A stretch of 64,000 bases of DNA from Acidimicrobiaceae bacterium (GCA_026706815.1 JAPOYA010000001.1:1-64000), one strand, 5' to 3'. Shown: positions 16,501 to 24,546, counted from the stretch's first letter. The notes: generated by a model not told the origin, from the letters alone. A program made the numbers and translations.

Positions 16501-17700
16501 GACGAGACAGTCCAGAAGCTTCCGGCGGTCTCCGACAGGCCATTCGGAGATGTCTCCGTACAGGGCCATCCCGACAGGGTCCGCTGCGATCAGCAGGCTG
16601 CGCGCGGATGCCGAAAGGGTGCCGAGCCACGCGACAAGCCCTCGCAGATCCGTCACGACTCTGCCGCCGACAGGGCTCAGCAAAGCTGCGCATATCCGCC
16701 CTGCCGATACGGTTCCGCTGTCAACAAGATCCGCCAAGTACCGAGCTCCCAGGTACTCGGCGACTTGCCGGTGGACGGGCGCGATGTGCTGCTCCGCGGC
16801 CCCTCTGAAGAGGTTCGTGCTGACAACCCCGTCGGACGTATCGTCAGCATCCGAAGTGATTTCATTTATACCGATGAAGTTGGGATCACCGGGAACGGAC
16901 GAGAGTCGATAGCCGTCTTTGTTCGCTAGGAGTTGGATCGCACACAACCGCATGGCTGCCTCGAGCAACGCGTCGGGAGAACACGTCAGGGTTGAACGGG
17001 GATGATTCGGGTTGTGTTCAGTCACAAGTTCTCGGCACGCGAATTCAAAGACCTCCTGTCGTGACGATGGCAAGCCGTCGGCCCCTGACGCAGATTTGAC
17101 GACCAGCCCGAGCAACTGTGGGTTGCCCAACATGAACTCCATGCCGCTTGCACGGATCTCACCGATGAACGCCGCCGGGTCTTCAACATCGTGTTTCGAC
17201 TTCAAGTATTTGTGTACCGCAGATCGATCCAGAGGGTCCAGAATCAGTGACGCCACACTGTCGTTCGGCGACACGTCAGTGAGGGGCTTGCGGTCGACGG
17301 AGCCCAACCAGTCGGCCACTCGACACGAGATGCGAAAACTCGGGTTTCCGAGAGCATCGAGCCTCGACTGGATCTCGTCGAGTGCGGTTGTGTTGCGGTG
17401 GGTGTCGGATCGGGTCTCGTCAAGACCGTCGATGAAGAGCACCTTGTCTCTCCACTCCGGATGCGCGGCGATGTCGGCTTTTGCGAACCTGCGCGCCGAG
17501 ATGAACTCAGCGGCATCGCCCAAAACCATGCGCTCCTGTTGGAACTCGGTCGTCTTGCCCGAGCCGGGCTCGCCGAGCAGAACGTAGGCGGGCACATCCC
17601 GAAATGCGCTCAGCGGTTGTGATCCCATGTAGCCGGTGCGCGTTGAGCCGTCTGTGGTGATCTCGGTGCAGGAGCGCGGAATCAGGGTGTGTGCGATCAT
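13531..17700 (-). CDS. Large NACHT-type NTPase with C-terminal PD-(D/E)XK-like nuclease domain
   Basis: The 1389-residue protein shows a P-loop GEPGSGKT at 43-50, a NACHT-style Walker B VLFIDGLDE at 87-95 and a sensor-like FRISCRVADW at 122-131. About 900 residues of mainly helical, repeat-like sequence follow, with a charged coiled coil (EFQEEELRYQREIDEIRAER). A C-terminal segment reads TDIRV (Asp 1289), IPIEIKK (Glu 1302, Lys 1304) and AIEDQLIVNY, a PD-(D/E)XK pattern. There is no membrane segment. Its ATG overlaps the upstream DUF4143 gene's stop (ATGA). By inference it is a STAND-like sensor whose NTPase controls a nuclease, plausibly anti-phage. The order (NTPase first, nuclease last) differs from Avs proteins that carry the effector at the N terminus. 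Confidence 0.8.
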   Translation of the reverse strand: MIAHTLIPRSCTEITTDGSTRTGYMGSQPLSAFRDVPAYVLLGEPGSGKTTEFQQERMVLGDAAEFISARRFAKADIAAHPEWRDKVLFIDGLDETRSDTHRNTTALDEIQSRLDALGNPSFRISCRVADWLGSVDRKPLTDVSPNDSVASLILDPLDRSAVHKYLKSKHDVEDPAAFIGEIRASGMEFMLGNPQLLGLVVKSASGADGLPSSRQEVFEFACRELVTEHNPNHPRSTLTCSPDALLEAAMRLCAIQLLANKDGYRLSSVPGDPNFIGINEITSDADDTSDGVVSTNLFRGAAEQHIAPVHRQVAEYLGARYLADLVDSGTVSAGRICAALLSPVGGRVVTDLRGLVAWLGTLSASARSLLIAADPVGMALYGDISEWPVGDRRKLLDCLVDQTQPRDFWGSTWFDSTEHRYRDAVAWSFRGLCKPDMTSSVAELLDKSATGDHASHITELALRSLAEAEAIWLEELRCLLPKVESLMFDTALDPEVRRAAIDAFNRIAPTDEKAEQTLLEVLDSVGSLDADDSDRELTGTLLRLLYPKVVSPRNVWQYSFEGPGIPIGGRYWRFWNDVLAEGSDVDELRELLDAFARESSRDPADSGPRSLDDVPWRMLERLTSESESLLPVADLYRWLCSVTGDLRNFGYQSQQNKQSMQQWLGDNPDAHLELLAHHIILGARGDLDSSERFAVEILLFAPLPADFAEWCAQNALARTVTDPKSAWEFVTAPLRIPWIMNREVSIQQLRSALATDPQLLSRLDEWLAPSAVQLEFQEEELRYQREIDEIRAERGREKQERQTGWRDLLRQSHDELAANRFSAQNLHTLASAYFGRLRETPIDATPVERVAELIGDDAELLDAVVDALRNAPVRADVPSAERTAELSSKSKYDWLAYPVLAGLDIRETEGTLDSWHPPDDLRRSAVAIYATVLLNQQHQPSWPVKWLHEDPPLVLDVLHRCSVAAIANGETHMWMLNWLDNVDGLGEDLRDFRLRLLKSISVRLPLAQLQIMDRLVHLVSKHPDATALKALVAKKLAAKSMTDAQRVRWMTLDAVMNGGEALRLLDDFIGSNSKRARQLAEFLPRGFENAAKFVDRLLGDKPCAVLRTLVDVIGRNFPQRDLKSGEIVSYGPAEEMSDLVSQWINDLAGQPTPQAADALDALIADERLSAWHSCLEFARNRQRRLQSDTSYSPMDVADVISLLDNGPPYNAADLRVLLCDHLRDLNTHISGDNSDPWRQFWADDQKAPPEQPKHEDSCRDALLTMLRSQLPEGVDAQPEGQYAADRRTDIRVGVKGFNIPIEIKKNTHPDLWTAIEDQLIVNYTSDPATDGHGVYVVLWFGSGIPKYPRHPDSHDRPGTPSELERRLIESLSHEQRRKISVVVLDATKP

Positions 17701-18953
17701 GGCGATCTGAGCCAGTGGTCGGCGGGTTCGGAGAGGAACTCGTGCAACGGCACGCCCGTATCGCCGACGACGATGGAATCCGACGCAGAGAACCTGCGCT
17801 CGAATTCCATCATGCTCGAGTGTCGAGGGCGGCTGCGACCGGCTTTGACTTCGATGCCGACGAGGCGGGGACCTCGCTGCAGAACGAAGTCGACCTCTTG
17901 GCCGCCGTCTCGCCAGTATCTGACATTGGTCGCCGACGAGGCGGTGTTGACTAGGTGCGCGCCCACTGCACTCTCAACGATCCGTCCCCAGTGGTGGCGA
18001 TCCTCTCTGGAGTCGTCGAAGTCGAGGCCGACGACGGCTGACATGAGAGCCGTGTTGAGAACATTCAGCTTCGGCGACGAGGAACGTTGCTGGAGGGGTG
18101 TGCCGGAATGCTTGAAGAGGCCGGTGAGCAGACCGGCAGCAGACAGGAATCTGAGGTAACGCGCGAGCGTCGACTCATGGCCCGCGTCTTCGAGTCGTCC
18201 GCGCATCTTCTTGTATGAGAGTTCTTGCCCCGAATACATGCAGCCCAGTTCAAGAAGTTGCCGCAACAGAGCGGGCTTGTCGACACGGGCCATCCCCAGG
18301 ATGTCGCGTTCTAGGTGCGGCTCGATCAGCGCATCGGTGACGTAGGCCCGCCAGCGCTCAAAATTGCTTCGCATGCCGGCTGCGCCGGGGTAGCCGCCGT
18401 AGAAGACGAATTCATCGCAGTCGAATCCGAAAGCACCGCGCATCTCATCGAACGACCAGTGTGTGGCACGAATCCGCTCGAACCGGCCTGCGAGGCTCTC
18501 TGTGAGGTCAGCTTCGATTCGCATTGGGGCTGAGCCGAGAACAACGACATGCAGCGGACACCCTGACACCCGGTCGGCGTCCCAGAGTCCTTTGACCGTT
18601 TCGGACCACTGGGGGATCTTCTGTATTTCGTCAAGCACCAGCACGAATTTTGAACCGAATCTTGCAGCCTCTTCAGCACACTGCTGCCAGACCCCCACCA
18701 GCCATTCGGTGCCCCGCGGAGACGCCGCTGAGCGAACTTCGGCCACCGCCGGTCTGACTGGACCAGCCGGCTCGCGGGCGGGTGGCTGGTCCACGGCCTC
18801 GTAGCGGAACGGATACGGGACTTTGGCCAGGGCTTGGTGGACGATCGTTGTTTTGCCGCATTGCCGTGGGCCGAAGATCGCGATAATCCGCGAAACAGGT
18901 TCGTTCAACCGCTCAACCAGCGCGTCCACCTGTGATCGTTCGTAGCTCTGCAT
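17697..18953 (-). CDS. AAA_14 / DUF4143 ATPase coupled to the NACHT gene
   Basis: The 418-residue protein has a Walker A GPRQCGKTT at 28-36 and a Walker B FVLVLDEIQKIP near 103-113. It then has a GSAPMRIE-type sensor segment (LGSAPMRIEADLTESLAGRFERI), a DUF4143 winged-helix region and a C-terminal QEVDFVLQ (Asp 355) with GIEVKAG (Glu 368, Lys 370), the nuclease-like fold typical of DUF4143. Its stop overlaps the NACHT start, making a two-gene operon. A perfect 36-bp palindrome starts 20 bp upstream of its ATG. The biochemical role of the family is unsettled. Confidence 0.88.
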   Translation of the reverse strand: MQSYERSQVDALVERLNEPVSRIIAIFGPRQCGKTTIVHQALAKVPYPFRYEAVDQPPAREPAGPVRPAVAEVRSAASPRGTEWLVGVWQQCAEEAARFGSKFVLVLDEIQKIPQWSETVKGLWDADRVSGCPLHVVVLGSAPMRIEADLTESLAGRFERIRATHWSFDEMRGAFGFDCDEFVFYGGYPGAAGMRSNFERWRAYVTDALIEPHLERDILGMARVDKPALLRQLLELGCMYSGQELSYKKMRGRLEDAGHESTLARYLRFLSAAGLLTGLFKHSGTPLQQRSSSPKLNVLNTALMSAVVGLDFDDSREDRHHWGRIVESAVGAHLVNTASSATNVRYWRDGGQEVDFVLQRGPRLVGIEVKAGRSRPRHSSMMEFERRFSASDSIVVGDTGVPLHEFLSEPADHWLRSP

Positions 18954-18973
18954 AACACCAGTTTAACAGGTTT

Positions 18974-19009
18974 ATTATGTTCCTGCGCAAATTTGCGCAG
19001 GAACATAAT
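18974..19009. promoter_or_regulatory. Perfect 36-bp palindrome upstream of the two-ATPase operon
   Basis: The left half attatgttcctgcgcaaa is followed directly by its exact reverse complement, with no spacer and no mismatch. It is centred between 18991 and 18992, 20 to 55 bp upstream of the DUF4143 start. Between it and the ATG, on the coding strand, lies AT-richer DNA (cctgttaaactggtgttATG) with a possible -10 (TAAACT). An operator overlapping the promoter is the simplest reading. In RNA or cruciform DNA it would form an 18-bp stem. Confidence 0.85.
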
Positions 19010-19215
19010 TAGATAAGGTGTATGCCTTTTCGCTTTAAGGATGGCTTTGGCATGCCCGTACAGTAGGAAAAGGGTGTGACAATCTGGGCCCGATCTGGTT
19101 TTCCTCCCATTTCGCGGTCGTGGTGTGCCGCACTCCAGTGGAGCGCAATGGGGCATTGTCGCCGTCTGGGATTAGCGTTGTAGAAGTGGGATCAGAAGCG
19201 GCTGATAGGACTTCA

Positions 19216-20403
19216 GTGAGCAGCAGCGAGCTAGTGCGGGACCGCGCCCGCACCGAGCGTTGGTTCATACGCCGCGGGCTGCCGCATCTGATCGATCACT
19301 ACTCGGTTCGTGAAGACGTGCTGACGCGGATGTTCCCCTTCCTCGCCCTTGTGGTGTTCCTGGAACTCTTCCTGGCCTTCGGCGACCGCTGGTCCGGCTG
19401 GGCGCAGGCAGGAGTGTTCGCCGGCTGCGTCGTGCTGGGAATCGGCGCGTTCGCGCTGATCAACCGGATCCGCGGGCGTCGGCTGGTGCAACTCCCAGAC
19501 CGGGTGGGGACGCTGGAGATAGTCCTGTACCTCCTGCTGCCCGCAGTCCCCACTGCCGTCGGCTCGCAGAACGCGGTAGCGGAGAACGTGCTGGTCGTCG
19601 TGGCATTCAATGTGCTCGTCCTGCTGGTCGCCTCTGTGGTCACCTCATGGGGTCTGCTGCCCATGATCCGCTGGTCGGTCTGGCAGTTGAAGACGCAGAT
19701 CGGCGATATCGCGAACCTGGCCATGAAGTCTCTGCCGATCCTGTTGGTCTTCTCGGCTTTCATCTTCTTGAACGCAGAGATGTGGCAGGTGGCCAATGAC
19801 TTCACGCTGCCCTACTTCGCCGCTGTAGCGGCTCTGGTCGTGCTCATCGGCTCCGGCTTCGTGATGCTGTCGGTGCGGAGGCTCACCGTCGACTTGGCTC
19901 GCTTCGAGCGCTGGTCCGATGTGCGTGAGCGCAGCGTCGGCACACCGGTCCAGCATATGGCGCCCGACGATGAAGAGCCCGCCCCCGACGCGCCGAGGCT
20001 GGACCGCCGCGCCGAGTTCAACGTCGGGCTGCTGCTGTTCGCGTCCCAGGCGATTCAGATTCTGCTGGTGGCGTTGGTGATCACCGCCTTCTACGTGCTG
20101 TTCGGCCTGTTGACGGTTCGTGAGGAGACTCTGCTGCAGTGGACCACGGCGACTGAGCTGACGAGCAGTGTCGATTGGGCGTCTCGTTGGTCGATCTGGG
20201 GCGGTGAACTCATCTTCAGTCGCCAGTTGGTCCTGGTGTCGGCGTTCATCGGGTTGATGTCCGGTCTGCAGTTCGCGGTGCAGATCGTGACAGACACCGC
20301 CTATCGGGCCGAGTTCGCCGAGGAAATGACCAGCGAGATCCGCGAGGCTCTCGCGGTCCGGGCTGTGTACTACCGCCGGTTGGTCCTCGACGGTTCGGGT
20401 TAG
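19216..20403 (+). CDS. Polytopic integral membrane protein, unknown function
   Basis: About 395 residues from GTG 19216, chosen because TAGGA sits six bases upstream; the track's 19120 start would add 32 low-complexity residues. It has seven or so hydrophobic segments: MFPFLALVVFLELFLAF, AGVFAGCVVLGIGAFALI, a pair around 140-180, LPILLVFSAFIFLNAEMW, YFAAVAALVVLIGSGFV, and two near the C terminus. An acidic Pro-rich cytosolic-type loop (MAPDDEEPAPDAPRLDRR) lies between them. No catalytic motif or family was recognised. It begins downstream of the palindrome and reads away from the ATPase island. Confidence 0.75.
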   Translation: MSSSELVRDRARTERWFIRRGLPHLIDHYSVREDVLTRMFPFLALVVFLELFLAFGDRWSGWAQAGVFAGCVVLGIGAFALINRIRGRRLVQLPDRVGTLEIVLYLLLPAVPTAVGSQNAVAENVLVVVAFNVLVLLVASVVTSWGLLPMIRWSVWQLKTQIGDIANLAMKSLPILLVFSAFIFLNAEMWQVANDFTLPYFAAVAALVVLIGSGFVMLSVRRLTVDLARFERWSDVRERSVGTPVQHMAPDDEEPAPDAPRLDRRAEFNVGLLLFASQAIQILLVALVITAFYVLFGLLTVREETLLQWTTATELTSSVDWASRWSIWGGELIFSRQLVLVSAFIGLMSGLQFAVQIVTDTAYRAEFAEEMTSEIREALAVRAVYYRRLVLDGSG

Positions 20404-20634
20404 GGCAGGGCCTCCACCGTCGACGTGTCCACCGTCGACGCGTCCACTGCCGGCGCGGCGCTGGACACGGCGTGTCGCCCGTCGTCCATGCGGGCCACGT
20501 CCTCAGTTCTGCCTCTGTCGGCAGACTGCACGGCGGCGGGGCGGACCGGTGCGAAACACGTAGTCGTCGATGCCCGTCGCGGCCCCGAGGAGCAGAGATG
20601 CCATGATGGCGAGACTCAGAAATGCAGGTTTCAC
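20400..20634 (-). pseudogene. Small secreted protein gene with a one-base frameshift
   Basis: From GTG 20634 the minus strand reads a signal-peptide-like MKPAFLSLAIMASLLLGAATGIDDYVFRTGPP and then hits a stop after RQRQN. Moving one base within the C/G-rich run (ccgccccgccgccg) keeps it open as AAVQSADRGRTEDVARMDDG...DASTVDTSTVEALP, ending at TAA 20402-20400. The length is 235 bp, one more than a multiple of three, consistent with a single inserted base or a sequencing error. The end overlaps the convergent membrane-protein gene by 4 bp. The C-terminal STVDTSTVEA comes from a small 12-bp repeat. Confidence 0.45.
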
Positions 20635-20694
20635 GCTCAATCAATGCTATTGGTGATGTCGTGTACCGCGACCGTGATTCCTGTGTTGTGAGCG

Positions 20695-22602
20695 ATGACG
20701 GCTGTTGAACCGCTGCTCGGGTCTGCTGAACGGCCCACCTCGGTGGCCACACCGCAGCTGGCCCGCTATGTCACCCCTCAGGGTCGCCCCGATCCCGATG
20801 CTTCGAAGGGCTGGCTGCGCCGCTTGTGGCCGGTTGTAGCGCCGATGAAGTGGGGTTTGGCGGTAGCTGTTGGCGGCACTGCTGCAGGGATGCTGGTTCG
20901 CACCGTCATCCCGGCGGTCCTGATGCTGGCGGTGGACAATGCGCTCGACGACCGCACGGCTGCGATCGGCCCTTATGCCTGGGGTCTGGCGGCCTTGACG
21001 ATCATTGGCTTCGCAACCGGCTACGCGGCGCGGGTGCAGATGTTCAAGGTCGCGTTCCGGGTGGAGACCGCGCTGCGTCATGCCGTGTTCGACCACCTCT
21101 CACGGCTCTCGGCGTCCTTCTACGACACCAGCGAAACCGGCCAGCTTCTGGCCAGGGCCAACGGTGACATCCGTGCCGTGCAGATGTTCTTGAACTTCGG
21201 TCCGTTCATGGCCCTGTCGTTGGCCTTCCTCGTATTCGCCCTTGCGCTCATGCTCGCGGTGAGCGTGCCGTTGACCTTGGTGACCGTGCTGCCGGTCCCG
21301 GTGGTCGCCTACATCGGCCTGAAGAGCCGGCATCCCCAGCTTCCGGTGTGGTGGCTGGTCATGGCCCGCCAAGCTGATGTTGCCACGCTCACCGAGGAGA
21401 ACATTGCCGGTGTGCGCGTGGTGAAGAGCTTCGCCGGTGAACGCCACGAGGTTCGCAGGATGGCAGGGGTTGCCGATCAGCTCCGCTGGGCGCAGGTGAA
21501 GGGCGCGGACGTGTCTGCACGCTACATTCCCGCGCTCGAGCATCTGCCCCGCCTCGGACTGGTGGTCGTGCTGCTCTACGGGGGTCTGCTGGCAGAACAA
21601 GAGCAGATCGGGATCGGCGCGCTGATCGCGTTCAGCTCATACGTGATGATTCTGCAGGTGCCCTTTCGGTTCATCGGCCACCTGATCCAGATGGGACAGC
21701 GAGCCAAAGCCTCAGCGTTGCGGGTGTATGAGATTTTCGACCAGCCGATTGATGTGGTCGAGTCGCCCGACGCGGTGGACGTCGACGGCGGTCCGGGACG
21801 GGTCGAGTTCCGGGATGTGCGTTTCGGATACGGCGCCGACCACGACGTGCTGCAGGATTTCAGCCTTGACGTCGCGCCGGGCGAAACAGTGGCGATCGTC
21901 GGGGAGACTGCTTCGGGCAAGTCCACAGTGGCACGGCTGCTGCCCCGCTTCTACGACGTGCGGGACGGCTCGGTGCAAATCGACGGGACTGATATCCGCC
22001 AGGCGACTCTCGACAGTCTCCGCCGGACAGTCGGGGTGGTGCTCGACGACCCGTTCCTGTTCTCGATGTCGGTTCGCGACAATATTGCTTTCGCCGACCC
22101 GACCGCTTCTGACGAGTCCGTGCGGGCGGCGGCCGCCGCGGCGCAGGCTCTGGAGTTCATCGAAGAACTCGAGCACGGATTCGATGAGGTGCTCGGCGAG
22201 CGCGGCTACACCCTGTCGGGGGGTCAGCGTCAGCGGATCTCGTTGGCGCGGGCATTGTTGCACGACCCGCAGATCCTGGTGCTCGACGACGCCACCAGCG
22301 CCATCGACGCCGGTGTTGAAGAACGGATCCACTCGGCGCTTCGTCATGCAATGGTCGACCGAACGGTGATTGTGATCGCCCACCGTCTGTCGACGATCGC
22401 GCTTGCGGACCGGGTGGTGCTGCTCGAACGCGGCCGGGTCGTGGCAAGCGGAACTCACGCGGATCTGCTAGTTGGCGAACCGAAGTACCGCGAGCTGCTC
22501 GAGCATTTTGGCGACCAATCGGGCGACGAGTCGGACAACCATGCGGGTGCCGGCAACGGCGCTGACCCCGGCGCGGGCAACGAGATCGGGTTCGAGCCAT
22601 GA
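20695..22602 (+). CDS. Heterodimeric ABC exporter subunit, degenerate-site half
   Basis: The 635-residue protein carries an N-terminal six-helix exporter domain (residues 40-340) and an ATPase domain with Walker A GETASGKST, Q-loop DDPFLFSM, signature LSGGQ and Walker B ILVLDDATSAID. The residue after the Walker B Asp is Asp, not the catalytic Glu. Its stop overlaps the partner's ATG (ATGA). In heterodimeric exporters of the TM287/288 type the partner with Asp contributes the degenerate ATP site, which matches this pair. The transported substrate cannot be inferred; drug or lipid export is common. Confidence 0.92.
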   Translation: MTAVEPLLGSAERPTSVATPQLARYVTPQGRPDPDASKGWLRRLWPVVAPMKWGLAVAVGGTAAGMLVRTVIPAVLMLAVDNALDDRTAAIGPYAWGLAALTIIGFATGYAARVQMFKVAFRVETALRHAVFDHLSRLSASFYDTSETGQLLARANGDIRAVQMFLNFGPFMALSLAFLVFALALMLAVSVPLTLVTVLPVPVVAYIGLKSRHPQLPVWWLVMARQADVATLTEENIAGVRVVKSFAGERHEVRRMAGVADQLRWAQVKGADVSARYIPALEHLPRLGLVVVLLYGGLLAEQEQIGIGALIAFSSYVMILQVPFRFIGHLIQMGQRAKASALRVYEIFDQPIDVVESPDAVDVDGGPGRVEFRDVRFGYGADHDVLQDFSLDVAPGETVAIVGETASGKSTVARLLPRFYDVRDGSVQIDGTDIRQATLDSLRRTVGVVLDDPFLFSMSVRDNIAFADPTASDESVRAAAAAAQALEFIEELEHGFDEVLGERGYTLSGGQRQRISLARALLHDPQILVLDDATSAIDAGVEERIHSALRHAMVDRTVIVIAHRLSTIALADRVVLLERGRVVASGTHADLLVGEPKYRELLEHFGDQSGDESDNHAGAGNGADPGAGNEIGFEP

Positions 22603-24497
22603 GCATGGCCGGATGGGGCGGAATCGCCGACACGGGGTTTTCGGGCGTGCCCCCGGAGGTTCAAGCCCAGGTTGAGGCGTACATGGACGAGGGGCCTCCA
22701 GAGGTGGCGGAGGTTCCTCCGCCGTTCAGCCACAGCGACTACGACCGCCGCGTGTTCTCGATGAGGCACTTTCTGCGGCCCTTCAGCGCGGCGCTGATCG
22801 GGGTGTTCTTGCTGGTCGCTCTAGAGGCCGTTCTCAGCCAGGCCGGACCGGTGCTTTTGCAGACAACCATCGACGACGGCGTCCTGGCCGGCGATCGCTC
22901 ACTTGTCGTCACCATGGGTCTGATCTTCGGGTTGCTGGTTCCGGTGTCGATCGGGGTGGGGGTGCTCAAGACGATGGCGGCTGGTCGGGTGGGCGCCAAG
23001 ATCATGGCGAAGCTGCGGGTGGCTCTGTTCTCCCATTTCCAGCGTCTCAGCGTCGAGTATTATGCCAACGAGCGTCCCGGGCGGCTGTTGAGCCGGATGA
23101 CGAGTGATCTCGAACCGCTCCAGCAGCTGTTCCAGCAAGGGCTGGTTCAACTCGCAGTGCAGGCAGTGACGCTCGTTGCGATCACCATCGTGTTGTTCGT
23201 CCTCAATCCGCTGCTGGCGGTCATCACTTTGGCGGTAGTCGTTCCTGGCACCTTGTTGATGTCGCTGTGGTATCGCCATCAAGCGCAACTGGCCCAGATT
23301 CGGGTACGCGACACGATCGCCAACGTGCTCGCCCATCTGCAGGAGAGCCTTGCCGGGATCCGCATCGTGACTGCGCACAACCGCCGCGAAAGGGTTGTGA
23401 TCGAGCACCAGAACGAGGCGGGAGAGTACCTCGACGCGAATGACCGCACAGCGTTTCTGAACGGCGTGTACGGACCTGGGGCTGAGGCGATGGGTCCCCT
23501 GTCGCAGATGATCCTGCTGGTGATCGGTGGAAAGTTGGTTCTCGACGGGCGGGTGACGATCGGGGAGTTGAGCGCCTTCCTGCTCTACGTGACGGCCTTT
23601 TTCGCTCCGATAACCGAACTTGTGGGCCTCTACAACGTGTATCAGCAGGGGCGCGCCTCGGTTGTGAAGCTGAGAGAGGTGTTCGCCACTGAGCCGAGCG
23701 TCGTCGAGTCGCCTGACGCCTATGAGTTGCCGACGGTGAAGGGGCACATCCGGCTCGATGGCGTGACCTTCGGCTACGACGATGACGACCCGGTGGTGAC
23801 CGGTGTGAATCTGGAGTTCCTGCCGGGGGAGACGATCGCGGTCGTCGGCCCGACCGGTGCGGGCAAATCGACGATTGCCAAACTGCTGAACCGGTTCTAC
23901 GATCCGCGGGTCGGGACTGTCACCATTGACGGCCACGACTTGACGCGGGTGACGATCGAGTCGCTGCGCTCTCAGATCGGTGTCGTCCCCCAGGAGCCGT
24001 TCCTGTTCGCGGGTTCGATTCGGGACAATCTGATGTTGGGTTGCCGGGGGGTCGACGACGAAGTCCTGATCGACGCCTGTCGACAAGTCGGACTCAGCCG
24101 TCTGCTTGAACGGCTCCCCGATGGCCTCGACACCCCCTGCCATGAGCGCGGCGTCTCCCTGTCGGCGGGTGAGCGGCAACTTCTGGCTCTTGCACGAGCC
24201 TTTTTGTCACAGCCCCGGGTTCTGGTTCTCGACGAGGCGACGTCATCGCTTGATTTGCGCACGGAGCAGGCGGTTGAGGCTGCGCTCGACGTGGTGCTGG
24301 CTGGTCGTACGGCGGTGATAATCGCTCACCGTCTGCAGACCACAATGCGCGCCGATCGCATAGTGGTGATCGCCGACGGTGGCGTCGCCGAGTCAGGCAC
24401 CCGTGCGGAGCTGATCGCGGCAGGCGGGTATTTCGCCCAGATGTGGGCTGCCGGAGCCCCGGCAGTCCGGGGCTCCAACGGATCAGGCTCAAGTTAG
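22599..24497 (+). CDS. Heterodimeric ABC exporter subunit, catalytic-site half
   Basis: The 632-residue partner of the preceding gene has an exporter domain and an ATPase domain with Walker A GPTGAGKST, Q-loop QEPFLFAG, Walker B VLVLDEATSSLD (canonical Glu) and H-loop IIAHRLQT. Its signature reads LSAGERQ instead of LSGGQ. The deviant signature and the partner's deviant Walker B would meet in the same composite site. This is internal evidence that the two proteins form one heterodimer. The first 50 residues (GFSGVPPEVQAQVEAYMDEGPPEVAEVPPP) form a Pro/Glu-rich cytosolic extension. Confidence 0.92.
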   Translation: MSMAGWGGIADTGFSGVPPEVQAQVEAYMDEGPPEVAEVPPPFSHSDYDRRVFSMRHFLRPFSAALIGVFLLVALEAVLSQAGPVLLQTTIDDGVLAGDRSLVVTMGLIFGLLVPVSIGVGVLKTMAAGRVGAKIMAKLRVALFSHFQRLSVEYYANERPGRLLSRMTSDLEPLQQLFQQGLVQLAVQAVTLVAITIVLFVLNPLLAVITLAVVVPGTLLMSLWYRHQAQLAQIRVRDTIANVLAHLQESLAGIRIVTAHNRRERVVIEHQNEAGEYLDANDRTAFLNGVYGPGAEAMGPLSQMILLVIGGKLVLDGRVTIGELSAFLLYVTAFFAPITELVGLYNVYQQGRASVVKLREVFATEPSVVESPDAYELPTVKGHIRLDGVTFGYDDDDPVVTGVNLEFLPGETIAVVGPTGAGKSTIAKLLNRFYDPRVGTVTIDGHDLTRVTIESLRSQIGVVPQEPFLFAGSIRDNLMLGCRGVDDEVLIDACRQVGLSRLLERLPDGLDTPCHERGVSLSAGERQLLALARAFLSQPRVLVLDEATSSLDLRTEQAVEAALDVVLAGRTAVIIAHRLQTTMRADRIVVIADGGVAESGTRAELIAAGGYFAQMWAAGAPAVRGSNGSGSS

Positions 24498-24529
24498 AAC
24501 TCCGGTGTGGGTTCCCACAACGGTTGAGA

Positions 24530-24546
24530 GATGGTACTATCTATCT
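24530..24546 (+). promoter_or_regulatory. Promoter/operator of the toxin-antitoxin pair (apparently leaderless)
   Basis: A -10-like TACTAT (24535-24540) ends six bases before the antitoxin ATG and there is no Shine-Dalgarno sequence, so the transcript probably begins at or next to the start codon. The -10 is embedded in the near-palindrome gatggtactatc (24530-24541), a plausible autoregulatory site. Confidence 0.45.

Noticed and set aside
18974-19009. Similarity of the palindrome arm (tttgcgcagg) to the inverted-repeat end of IS element B
   Set aside because: Only ten bases are shared and the flanks differ, so a common origin cannot be claimed. A genome-wide search for longer matches would be needed.
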